64,000 nucleotides of DNA from NCBI RefSeq assembly GCF_035917455.1, contig NZ_CP109078.1, forward strand, positions 8,044,001-8,108,000, read 5' to 3'. The notes beneath the pieces are model-generated. The model was not told the DNA's origin. It made no database searches and worked only from the letters and a program-made list of their open reading frames with translations. Position numbers and translations under genes: made by a program. Position 1 is the first letter of the stretch. Each line of letters starts with the position of its first letter. Origin of the DNA: Micromonospora sp. NBC_01796 (GTDB lineage Bacteria > Actinomycetota > Actinomycetes > Mycobacteriales > Micromonosporaceae). Of this stretch, positions 1 through 7,601 are shown in pieces.

Positions 1-83
1 GGGTCGGCCTGGACGAGCTGCCCGAGGTCCACGCCCGCAACGACGCCGGAACGCTGACCGGCCGGACCGTCATCATCCCCTGA
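1..83 (+). CDS. C-terminal end of an MDR-family oxidoreductase (partial)
   Basis: Only the last 26 codons are inside the window; they read in frame 3 and stop with TGA at 81-83. The tail ends TLTGRTVIIP, the kind of closing strand seen in medium-chain dehydrogenase/quinone oxidoreductase proteins. Cofactor-binding and catalytic parts lie outside, so the substrate cannot be stated. A strong hairpin follows 40 bases later. Confidence 0.5.
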   Translation, partial: VGLDELPEVHARNDAGTLTGRTVIIP

Positions 84-124
84 GCTCCCGCCCCACCCGT
101 CCGCACGGACCCTCGGCCAGCGGG

Positions 125-159
125 GCTCCCGTCGACTCCACAGCGGAGTCGACGGGAGC
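125..159 (+). terminator. Perfect 15-bp stem terminator
   Basis: Arms 125-139 and 145-159 pair without mismatch around a 5-base loop (ACAGC). It sits just after the partial oxidoreductase gene and before the next promoter, so it most likely ends that transcript. No T-run follows, as is usual in actinobacteria. Confidence 0.7.
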
Positions 160-219
160 GCCGAGCCGTAGTGGCGTACGGCACTCGGTAACGGGCCCAC
201 CGGTAGGTGCGTGAGATTT

Positions 220-234
220 TGCACTGACAGTGCA
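220..234. promoter_or_regulatory. TetR-type operator, TGCACTG-A-CAGTGCA
   Basis: A perfect 15-bp palindrome with a single central A lies directly against the -35 box of the DUF2855 promoter. Size and symmetry fit a TetR-family operator. No TetR gene adjoins it in the window, so the regulator is probably upstream or elsewhere (inference). Confidence 0.55.
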
Positions 235-235
235 C

Positions 236-264
236 TTGCTTTGGTTTTCGGTCCTGTCTAGCGT
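236..264 (+). promoter_or_regulatory. Leaderless promoter of the DUF2855 gene
   Basis: TTGCTT (236-241), a 17-base spacer and TAGCGT (259-264), followed by 6 bases and the ATG at 271. The spacing places the transcription start at or next to the start codon. Confidence 0.65.
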
Positions 265-270
265 CGGACC

Positions 271-1338
271 ATGGCTGCCTCCTGGACATTCGCCGTGGCC
301 CGTGACGACCTGGCCCGGACCACCCTGGTCGAGGGGGTGACGCCCGCCCCGTCCGAGGGCGAGGCACTGTTGCGGGTGGACCGGGTCGGGCTCACCGCCA
401 ACAACGTCACCTACGCGGTGCTCGGCGAGACGATGCGGTACTGGCAGTTCTTCCCGCCCGGCCCCCGGGGTCTCGGACCGCAGTGGGGACTTCCGCCGCT
501 CTGGGGTTTCGCGGAGGTGATCGAGTCGACGGTCGCCGGGGTCGCACCGGGGCAGCGGGTCTACGGCTACCTTCCGCCCGCGGGTCACCTGGTGGTACGA
601 CCACAGCGGGTGGACGCGTCCGGGTTCCGGGACGCGAGCGAACACCGGGCCGACCTGCCCTCGCCGTACAACGTGTACCGGTCCGTCACCGGCGACCCGG
701 CCTACCGGCCCGACCAGGAGGATCTGCTGATCCTGCTCAGGCCGCTGTTCTTCACCTCCTTCATGCTGGCCGACCAGGTCGTGGACAACGGCTTCCACGG
801 CGCGACGACGGTGGTGCTGTCGTCGGCGTCCAGCAAGACCGCGTACGCCGCCGCGTTCGAGCTGCACGGTCGCGGCCCACGCCTGGTGGGGCTCACCTCA
901 CCCGGCAACCTCGCGTTCACCCTCTCCCTCGGCTGCTACGACGCCGTGCTTCCGTACGACGAGGTGGACAGCCTGGACGTGGTGCCGACCGTCTATCTCG
1001 ACCTGTCCGGTGCGCCCTCGACCCGAACCGCCCTGCGGCAGCACCTCGGTGACCGGCTCGTCCGGGACATCGCGGTCGGTCTCACCAACCAGACCCCGAA
1101 CGCCGACGCCGCCGGAGAGGTCTTCTTCGCACCGACGCAGATGCGCAAGCGCAGCCTGGACTGGGGCCGCGACGGACTCGACCGACGGTTCACCGAGGCC
1201 TGGCAGCGGTTCGCCGGGCTGGTCGGCGGGTGGCTCGATGTCCGGGTCGGTTCCGGCCCGGACGACCTGCGGCGGGCGTGGCTCGACGTCCTCGCCGGTC
1301 GTACGCCACCACGGGTGGGCGAGGTTGTCCAGTTGTGA
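271..1338 (+). CDS. DUF2855 family protein
   Basis: This 355-residue protein matches the DUF2855 pattern: an N-terminal VARDDLARTTLVEG segment, then RVDRVGLTANNVTYAVLGETM, a WGFAEV core and GQRVYGYLPPAGHLVV. The layout resembles the N-terminal half of MDR dehydrogenases, but no enzymatic role is established for the family. The ATG at 271 is chosen because it follows a TANNNT box by 6 bases and no ribosome site is visible. A TetR-type palindrome abuts the -35 box, so expression is likely inducible. A MOSC gene follows 71 bases later with its own -10 box, so the two need not form an operon. Confidence 0.8.
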   Translation: MAASWTFAVARDDLARTTLVEGVTPAPSEGEALLRVDRVGLTANNVTYAVLGETMRYWQFFPPGPRGLGPQWGLPPLWGFAEVIESTVAGVAPGQRVYGYLPPAGHLVVRPQRVDASGFRDASEHRADLPSPYNVYRSVTGDPAYRPDQEDLLILLRPLFFTSFMLADQVVDNGFHGATTVVLSSASSKTAYAAAFELHGRGPRLVGLTSPGNLAFTLSLGCYDAVLPYDEVDSLDVVPTVYLDLSGAPSTRTALRQHLGDRLVRDIAVGLTNQTPNADAAGEVFFAPTQMRKRSLDWGRDGLDRRFTEAWQRFAGLVGGWLDVRVGSGPDDLRRAWLDVLAGRTPPRVGEVVQL

Positions 1339-1397
1339 GCGGTGCGCCCCCGGACCCCGGCTTCACTGAAGTCCGGCGCCCCGGATGTCCGTCTTCG

Positions 1398-1409
1398 TAG
1401 AATCGCCGC
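1398..1409 (+). promoter_or_regulatory. Leaderless -10 box of the MOSC gene
   Basis: TAGAAT at 1398-1403 is followed by 6 bases and ATG at 1410. No convincing -35 box was found at the normal distance. Confidence 0.45.
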
Positions 1410-1883
1410 ATGCCCAAGATCGTCCAGTTGCTGGCCTCGCCCGTGCATCGCTATACGGGACGTCCGGCCGACGGTCCGGCACCGGCGCCACCGTGCGAAC
1501 TGGTCGAGGAGATCCGGATTCGGGAGGGTCTCGGGATCGTCGGCGACCGGTACTTCGGCAAGCCCGCGCACCGCGACGCGAGCATCACCGTGATGGCGCA
1601 GGAGTCGTTGCCGCCCGGCGCCGACCTCGTACAACTCAGGCGCAACATCCTCGTCTGCGAGGTGCCCGTCGATGACCTGGTCGGATCCGTACTGGTGTTG
1701 GACTCGGGCGACGGTCCGGTGCGGCTGCGGGTGAACCGGCGGGCCCACCCGTGCGCCTGGATGGACGCGACCGTCGCCCCCGGCACGTGGCGGGCGCTGC
1801 GGGGAAAGGGCGGCGTCCGCTGCACCCCACTCGACGACGGCATTCTGCGGATCGGCCCGGTCCGGGTCACGATCGAGAGCTAG
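1410..1883 (+). CDS. MOSC domain-containing protein
   Basis: 157 residues, consistent with a stand-alone MOSC (molybdenum cofactor sulfurase C-terminal) domain. Visible family features are the opening MPKIVQLLASPVHRYTGRP, the GLGIVGDRYFGKPAHRDASITVM core, NILVCEVPVDDL, and a late HPCAWMDA segment holding the conserved cysteine. Such proteins are thought to handle sulfur or metal-sulfur carriers in cofactor assembly; the precise substrate is unknown. It is convergent with the xylanase gene and separated from it by a strong shared hairpin. Confidence 0.8.
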   Translation: MPKIVQLLASPVHRYTGRPADGPAPAPPCELVEEIRIREGLGIVGDRYFGKPAHRDASITVMAQESLPPGADLVQLRRNILVCEVPVDDLVGSVLVLDSGDGPVRLRVNRRAHPCAWMDATVAPGTWRALRGKGGVRCTPLDDGILRIGPVRVTIES

Positions 1884-1890
1884 CCGGCAG

Positions 1891-1924
1891 GGTGGCGCGG
1901 CGACCGTTCGGCCGCCGCGCCACC
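1891..1924. terminator. Bidirectional terminator between MOSC and xylanase
   Basis: Perfect 12-bp arms (1891-1902 and 1913-1924) with a 10-base loop. A GGTTTTCCC stretch follows on the + side. It sits in the 65-base gap between two convergent genes and can serve both. Confidence 0.75.
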
Positions 1925-1948
1925 GTGCGGTTTTCCCGGGGTACGGAC

Positions 1949-2953
<1,005 letters not shown>

Positions 2954-3149
2954 TCATGAGGGCTGGCGGGGAGACCAGGCAGCGCGGTACGACCGGCGGG
3001 ACTCTGTCGGTGGCCGGGGACACGGCCACCGCGTCGGCGTCGTACAACGCGGGTGGGGTGGGCCGGTCGTCGTGCACTGGACGACCGATGGAGCGGGTCG
3101 CGGTGCGGGTGGTACGGATCGACGCTTGTCGACGTCAATCGATGGCGCC

Positions 3150-3179
3150 AGTATTGGTACGACCCTGTCGGATTGTCAA
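3150..3179 (-). promoter_or_regulatory. Xylanase promoter
   Basis: On the minus strand a perfect TTGACA (3174-3179) is followed by 18 bases and AATACT (3150-3155). This gives an untranslated leader of about 205 bases before ATG 2938. Confidence 0.6.
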
Positions 3180-3183
3180 CAAC

Positions 3184-3204
3184 TTCCGGAAACATTACGG
3201 AAAT
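3184..3204. promoter_or_regulatory. Putative operator of the xylanase promoter
   Basis: TTCCGGAA (palindrome, 3184-3191) and a second ACGGAAAT word directly upstream of the -35 box. Related GAAAGT/ACTTTC arms recur at 3325-3343. Position suggests control by a sugar-responsive repressor or activator; none is encoded nearby. Confidence 0.35.
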
Positions 3205-3363
3205 CTGATCTTGGCTGGGTGCGAAGACAGGGAAAGCCCCACCTGCTCGTCGTTGGGATCAGAGTCAGGGGGTGAGCGAGAGACTCCCCCACTCGAAGGA
3301 TCTGGATTCGCGTGTGTGGGCACCGAAAGTTCCGGAGACTTTCCGGGCCACACAAAGCCGAAC

Positions 3364-3406
3364 GGCCCGCTCGATCCCTGTCCTGTGTGGACGGGGTGAG
3401 CGGGCC
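3364..3406 (-). terminator. Terminator after the permease-prefix gene
   Basis: GGCCCGCTC (3364-3372) pairs perfectly with GAGCGGGCC (3398-3406), and the 25-base loop contains a further GTCC/GGAC pairing. It lies 27 bases past the minus-strand stop codon at 3433. Confidence 0.6.
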
Positions 3407-3432
3407 GGGTCGGGGTGCGGGTGCCGGTGGGG

Positions 3433-4803
3433 TCAGTCGAAGTTGAACACCAGCGGGAAGACGAGGATGACCGCCCAGGCCCAGACCGCGTACACCAGCA
3501 CGTACCGGGTCTGCCAGCGTTCGAGGCGGGCGAAGGGCATGCGGCCACGTACGAAACCGAGGAACAACCAGGCCGACCACGCCAGGTTGGTGAGCAGGAT
3601 GAGGTTCTCGCCCAGGGCCGCGGTCTTGTTGGGACTGAAGCCCCACTCGGTGATCCGGCCGGTGATCGCCACCAGCACCAGGACGTCGATGACCAGGGCA
3701 CTGACCACGAGCGCGAGCTGCAGGCGGTCGAAGAGACCGGGCCGGGCCGTGAGGTCACGGGCCGAGATGGCGTACAGGAGCAGGCCGAGCACGACGACGA
3801 GCAGCAGGTCGAAGAGGATCAGCGCGTCGCGCTCGACGTCGATCCCGTTGGTGGTCCAGACGATGGCGACCAGGAAGGCCAGCAGGGTGGCCGCGAACAG
3901 GGGCGTGAAGACGCGGGTCAGCACCGGCGCCATGTTCTCGATGACGCTCTGCTTGGCCTCCACCAGCCAGGCCGCCACGATGATCGCGGCCATCGCGCCG
4001 CACGGCAGCAGCCACCCCTCGATGAAGCCCTCGGCGTTGAGACCGATGGCCCGGAAGGTCCCCGCCGTGAAGGCGGTGAGCACACCACCACCGAGTCCGA
4101 TGAGGGCAAGGTAGATCAGCCACTCCCCGGTGAACCGGATGAAGTCCATCCGTCGCCGGTCCGAGCGCCAGTCGCCGCCCACGTAGGCGACGCCGACGAC
4201 CAGCCACAGCGCGAGCGGCAGATGGATCGCCGTGAGCACGAGACTCTGCGAGTCGTCGGCCATCGGGTACGCGTTCACGGCGACGCCGCCGAGCACGAAC
4301 AGCAACGCGAGCACCCCGACGGTCCGGGGTGCGACCCGGCGTTGCCAGACGAAGTACGCGGCCAGCGCCGGCAGCGCGAAGAGGCTGAAGTTGCGTACGA
4401 AGAAGGGGCCGTCGTCGTCCGAGATGTCCAGCCCGAACAGGGCCGGCACCTTGATCGCGAGCGCCGCGACCGCCGCACAGAGCACCATGACCGGCAGTTC
4501 GCGACGGGTACGGGCGGCGGCGGGCGCATCCGGCTCACCGGGCAGTACGAGCTGCTTCCACAACCGCTCGGAATGCTCCCGGGCGAACTCCCGCGACAGC
4601 TCGTCGAGGCTGCCCATGCGTTTGACCGCGATGAGGAACGCCTCGTCCGTGTGCAGGCCCGCCTCGGTCAGCTCGGTGACCCGGCTGCGCAGATGGTCCT
4701 CCAGCTCCTCGGCATCGGTGCGGTGCAGCTCCCGACGGCGCTGCATGTACGCCCGCCACTGCGCGATCTGGCCTTCCAGGTCGTTGTCGCTCTCGGCGAT
4801 CAC
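3433..4803 (-). CDS. Permease prefix domain 1 membrane protein
   Basis: 456 residues from a GTG start whose GTGA overlaps the TGA of the upstream PadR gene by 4 bases. The soluble N-terminus (DLEGQIAQWRAYMQRRRELHRTDAEELEDHLR, then GLHTDEAFLIAVKRMG) is the 'permease prefix domain 1' seen next to PadR regulators and on MacB-like permeases. About ten hydrophobic helices follow from near residue 105, with no ABC-permease or enzymatic motif. Its job is unknown. Tight coupling to PadR suggests a membrane-stress or export-linked function, as in similar PadR pairs. Confidence 0.75.
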   Translation of the reverse strand: MIAESDNDLEGQIAQWRAYMQRRRELHRTDAEELEDHLRSRVTELTEAGLHTDEAFLIAVKRMGSLDELSREFAREHSERLWKQLVLPGEPDAPAAARTRRELPVMVLCAAVAALAIKVPALFGLDISDDDGPFFVRNFSLFALPALAAYFVWQRRVAPRTVGVLALLFVLGGVAVNAYPMADDSQSLVLTAIHLPLALWLVVGVAYVGGDWRSDRRRMDFIRFTGEWLIYLALIGLGGGVLTAFTAGTFRAIGLNAEGFIEGWLLPCGAMAAIIVAAWLVEAKQSVIENMAPVLTRVFTPLFAATLLAFLVAIVWTTNGIDVERDALILFDLLLVVVLGLLLYAISARDLTARPGLFDRLQLALVVSALVIDVLVLVAITGRITEWGFSPNKTAALGENLILLTNLAWSAWLFLGFVRGRMPFARLERWQTRYVLVYAVWAWAVILVFPLVFNFD

Positions 4804-5174
4804 AGTCCCGCCTCCCACGCCGGGGCCGGGATCGGCCGGATGGACTGCGTCGCGCTCCAGACCCCCCGCAGGGCGTCGACAACCGCGGCCCACTGGAGGC
4901 GCTGCTCGGCGAGTTCGGACCGGCCCTGGTCGGTGATGCGGTAGTACTTGCGGCGGCGACCCCCGGGTGGGGTCTCCCAGGCCGAGTCGACGTGCCCCAG
5001 CCGCTCCAGCCGGTGCAGCAGCGGGTAGAGCAGACCGTCGGTCCACTCCAACTGCCCGCCCGACAGCTCGTTGACCTGCTTGAGGATCGCGTAGCCGTAG
5101 CTCTCGCCCTCCGCGAGGATCCCCAGCACGAGCGGCGTCGCCGAGGCCGCGACGAGGTCCTTGGTGATGTGCAT
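4800..5174 (-). CDS. PadR family transcriptional regulator
   Basis: 124 residues. The winged-helix core shows LVLGILAEGESYGYAILKQVNELSGGQLEWTDGLLYPLLHRLERLGHV, the standard PadR pattern, followed by GGRRRKYYRITDQGRSEL (wing) and a short C-terminal dimerisation helix. ATG 5174 is preferred over earlier in-frame codons because it follows AGGGGG by 4 bases and gives the usual PadR length. It probably represses itself and the overlapping membrane-protein gene through the long inverted repeat at 5183-5222. The signal that releases it is unknown. Confidence 0.88.
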   Translation of the reverse strand: MHITKDLVAASATPLVLGILAEGESYGYAILKQVNELSGGQLEWTDGLLYPLLHRLERLGHVDSAWETPPGGRRRKYYRITDQGRSELAEQRLQWAAVVDALRGVWSATQSIRPIPAPAWEAGL

Positions 5175-5182
5175 GTGACCCC

Positions 5183-5222
5183 CTATACCTAGAACTGCAA
5201 TGCATAGTAGTTCTAGGTATAG
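5183..5222. promoter_or_regulatory. PadR operator, 14-bp arms
   Basis: Arms 5183-5196 and 5209-5222 (core ATACCTAGAACT / AGTTCTAGGTAT) pair perfectly across a 12-base spacer. The site ends 8 bases from the padR start codon, so it must overlap its promoter. Long arms rich in A/T are typical of PadR sites. Confidence 0.75.
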
Positions 5223-5256
5223 CAGCCGCGCAATCCCCGCCCACCTCACCCTCGGA

Positions 5257-5575
5257 CTACGACTCGGCTGACAGCCCGACCAACTGGCGGCCGGCTTCGC
5301 GCTGCTCGGCGGTAGAGAGATCTGGAGCTGACGACGTCCTTCAGCGGCCGTACGGCCTGCGTGACCATCTGCGGACGATCGACGGGAGCGGCGGCGGCCT
5401 CCACCATGCCGGCTCGACCGGGCGGCATCCCAGGCGGCCGTCGGACCAGGACCGGAGTGCCCGGTCGAGCCGCTTGGGCCGCGCGCCGGGGCAGACCTCG
5501 AGGTTGACCGCGAGCGGGGTGCCGAACCAGCGGAGGTTCTCGCTGATCCGCCGCTTTGCCCGGGTGGCGATCCCC
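5257..5575 (-). pseudogene. Small frameshifted gene relic, function unknown
   Basis: Reading the minus strand from ATG 5575 gives a well-coded start (MGIATRAKRRISENLRWFGT...) with GC-ending codons for about 45 residues. Coding character then moves to a second frame (PVDRPQMVTQAVRPLKDVV) and finally to a third that ends SAPDLSTAEQREAGRQLVGL and a TAG at 5257-5259. Two frameshifts in about 105 codons are the simplest explanation. A TACTGT -10-like box precedes it and a strong terminator lies upstream at 5625-5667. I do not recognise the family; sequencing errors could also produce this. Confidence 0.4.
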
Positions 5576-5624
5576 ATCCTGGGCACGGCCGGACAGTAGC
5601 CCGCAGCCGCCACCCCTGACACGG

Positions 5625-5667
5625 GTGGGGGCTGGTCCCGCGCCTCAGCGAGCGGACCAGCCCCCAC
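5625..5667 (-). terminator. Terminator after the YciI-like gene
   Basis: Perfect 14-bp arms (5625-5638, 5654-5667) with a 15-base loop, 28 bases beyond the minus-strand stop at 5695. Confidence 0.75.
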
Positions 5668-5694
5668 CGACCGACGCCCGATCCGGGCGCCGGG

Positions 5695-6063
5695 TCAGGC
5701 CGGAGTCGGCAGGTCCTCGAACTCGACGACCTGGCGCACCTCGACCTCGACCTCCTCGAACAGGTCGGCGTACCGCTGGGCGAACTCGACGGCCTCCGCC
5801 CGGTTCGCGAAGTTGAGCAGCGCGAACCCGCCGATGACCTCCTTGGCGTCGATGAAGGGACCGTCGGTCGCGGTCATCGCCCCACCCCGGGCCTTGCGGA
5901 CCAGGGCGCCCCGCTCCGACGGGTGGACGCCCTCGGCCATTATCAAGATGCCCTTCTCGACCGAATCCTGGATGAACGCGCCCATCTTCTCCATGAACTC
6001 CTGGCTGGGGTTCCATGCCTCCGGCGCACGCTCGTCGAGCCGGTGCATCATCAGAAACCGCAT
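5695..6063 (-). CDS. YciI/DGPF domain protein
   Basis: 122 residues of the YCII-related family. It opens MRFLMMHRLDERAPEAW and carries the signature DGPFIDAKEVIGGFALLNF, then a ferredoxin-like helix EAVEFAQRYADLF. In actinobacteria many of these sit beside ECF sigma factors; here none is adjacent and no catalytic role is proven. ATG 6063 is chosen over GTG 6069 because GGGAG lies 5 bases before it. Monocistronic, with a terminator downstream. Confidence 0.82.
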   Translation of the reverse strand: MRFLMMHRLDERAPEAWNPSQEFMEKMGAFIQDSVEKGILIMAEGVHPSERGALVRKARGGAMTATDGPFIDAKEVIGGFALLNFANRAEAVEFAQRYADLFEEVEVEVRQVVEFEDLPTPA

Positions 6064-6229
6064 TGCCACTCCCTTGCCATCTCCGGCTGAGGTCCGGTCA
6101 GTTCCCGGACGCGATGACCAGCCGTCTCATACCCGTCGAACGACGATCCGCCGATTCGACACCCCACCGAAAAAATTTTTCCCCGCGCCGGTACGCCGGG
6201 TCCTGGAGGTCACAGACCCGCGGTCCCGG

Positions 6230-6811
6230 TCAGGATGTGCCGGTCGAGCCGAAGATCATGTCGAGGTGGGCGTCCAGGACGTTCAGGGCCCGCTCGGCGG
6301 TGTACTGGCCGCCGAGCAGGTAGACGCCCAGCCCCTCCATCAGCGCAAGCAGGCCGGCCGCGGTGTCCTCGGTGTTCGTACCGGGCAGGATGCCGGCGAG
6401 GAAGCCGACCATCTGCGCGGTGTCCTCGCGCAGGCCGGTGGCGGCGGCCGGGCGTACGGCGGTGTAGGCGAGGAACGCCAGTGCCACCCGCCCGTCGTCG
6501 CGGGTGTGCTCGTCGAGTGGCAAGACAGCCGCGATGATCGTACGCAGCAGCGCCCTCGGGGACGGTTCCTCGCCCAGCCGGGCCACCGCTTCGGTGACCC
6601 GTACCTGGTTGCGCTCGCGTACGACCGACAGCGCGAACGTCATCATCTCGTCCTTGGTGCGGAAGTAGTGCTGCACCAAACCCGAGGAGACGCCGGCCTG
6701 GGCTGCCACGTGCCGCAGACTGACCGCTTCCAGCCCCTGCTCCGCGGCGACCCGCATCAGCGCGTCCGCGATGAGCGTCCGCCGCTCCTGGTGGTCGACC
6801 TTCTTGGGCAT
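6230..6811 (-). CDS. TetR family regulator of the PEP-synthase-like operon
   Basis: 193 residues. The N-terminal helix-turn-helix is clear (RRTLIADALMRVAAEQGLEAVSLRHVAAQAGVSSGLVQHYFRTKDEMM), and the rest resembles the BetI/AcrR-type ligand domain. It starts 13 bases after the membrane-protein gene and is the last gene of a minus-strand operon. The two similar dyads in front of the first gene of this operon (10026-10081) are its likely operators (inference from position). The inducer is unknown. Confidence 0.88.
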   Translation of the reverse strand: MPKKVDHQERRTLIADALMRVAAEQGLEAVSLRHVAAQAGVSSGLVQHYFRTKDEMMTFALSVVRERNQVRVTEAVARLGEEPSPRALLRTIIAAVLPLDEHTRDDGRVALAFLAYTAVRPAAATGLREDTAQMVGFLAGILPGTNTEDTAAGLLALMEGLGVYLLGGQYTAERALNVLDAHLDMIFGSTGTS

Positions 6812-6824
6812 GGAATCGATGCTT

Positions 6825-7505
6825 TCACAGTGCCGTTTTGTCGGCGCTGACCGTACGCGCCTTCCGGACGAAGGCGTCGGGATCGTCGGCGTAGAGGCGC
6901 AGTTCGTCGACCGGTTCGGTCTCGCCGCCCGGCAGTACGAAGGTCAGCGGACGACGCAGCCGGACGTCGACGCTGGTCTGGCTGCCGACCACGATGTGCA
7001 GGACCCGGCGGTCGCCCACCTCCTCGACCTGGACCGACCTGCCCGAGGGCATCGAGCGGTAACTCCTGCTCACCGTCTCGATCTCCTGCCGCGGGACCGT
7101 GATGTCGATCCCCGCACCCACCCGCACCCGGATGCCCGTGTCACCGATAACGTGCGGGTGGATCTTGATGCTGGCAAAGAAGCCGATCATCCAGAGCAGG
7201 CCCCAGACGCTCAGCCCGAGCATGATCCACCGGGCCGGCTCCCAGGGCACGACGTTGCGGACGATCAGGTCGAGGATCGGTATCTCGACAACCGACAGGC
7301 CGATGAAAACCCCGAGGATCGGCTTGATCACCCCGAGGTAACCGAACGGTTCGTCGCCCGGAGCCAGCGGCAGCGGCCGACGCAGCGCCCACATGTACAT
7401 GCTGCGCCACATCGCGGCCTCGGTCACCGCTGCCCGGCGCAGCAGCGCGCCGGCCTTTCCCCTGGTCGGGGTCCTGGTGTCGGTCGGGGTCCTGGTGACG
7501 GTCAT
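6825..7505 (-). CDS. Two-helix membrane protein, hypothetical
   Basis: 226 residues from ATG 7505 (GAGG 9 bases upstream; GTG 7520 is a weaker alternative). Two adjacent transmembrane helices (about residues 65-85 and 95-115, GVFIGLSVVEIPILDLIV and WIMLGLSVWGLLWMIGFFAS) precede a mostly beta domain with IRVRVGAGIDITVPRQEIETVS, a layout like bacterial PH-type membrane proteins. It lies between the PEP-synthase-like gene and TetR and is probably co-transcribed. No enzyme motif is visible. Confidence 0.65.
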   Translation of the reverse strand: MTVTRTPTDTRTPTRGKAGALLRRAAVTEAAMWRSMYMWALRRPLPLAPGDEPFGYLGVIKPILGVFIGLSVVEIPILDLIVRNVVPWEPARWIMLGLSVWGLLWMIGFFASIKIHPHVIGDTGIRVRVGAGIDITVPRQEIETVSRSYRSMPSGRSVQVEEVGDRRVLHIVVGSQTSVDVRLRRPLTFVLPGGETEPVDELRLYADDPDAFVRKARTVSADKTAL

Positions 7506-7601
7506 GGTCGTCGTCCTCACTGCGGTGGCGGGTCTCGGGGTTCTGTCCGGTGCGGCGGGGTCGGTGCCCGGTCGGGTTCGGGTGGCGGGAGACGTCGTCG
7601 G

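Noticed and set aside
6170-6180. A-tract/T-tract (AAAAAATTTTT) upstream of the YciI gene
   Set aside because: Unusual in GC-rich DNA but symmetrical by chance at this length; no promoter or operator could be placed on it.
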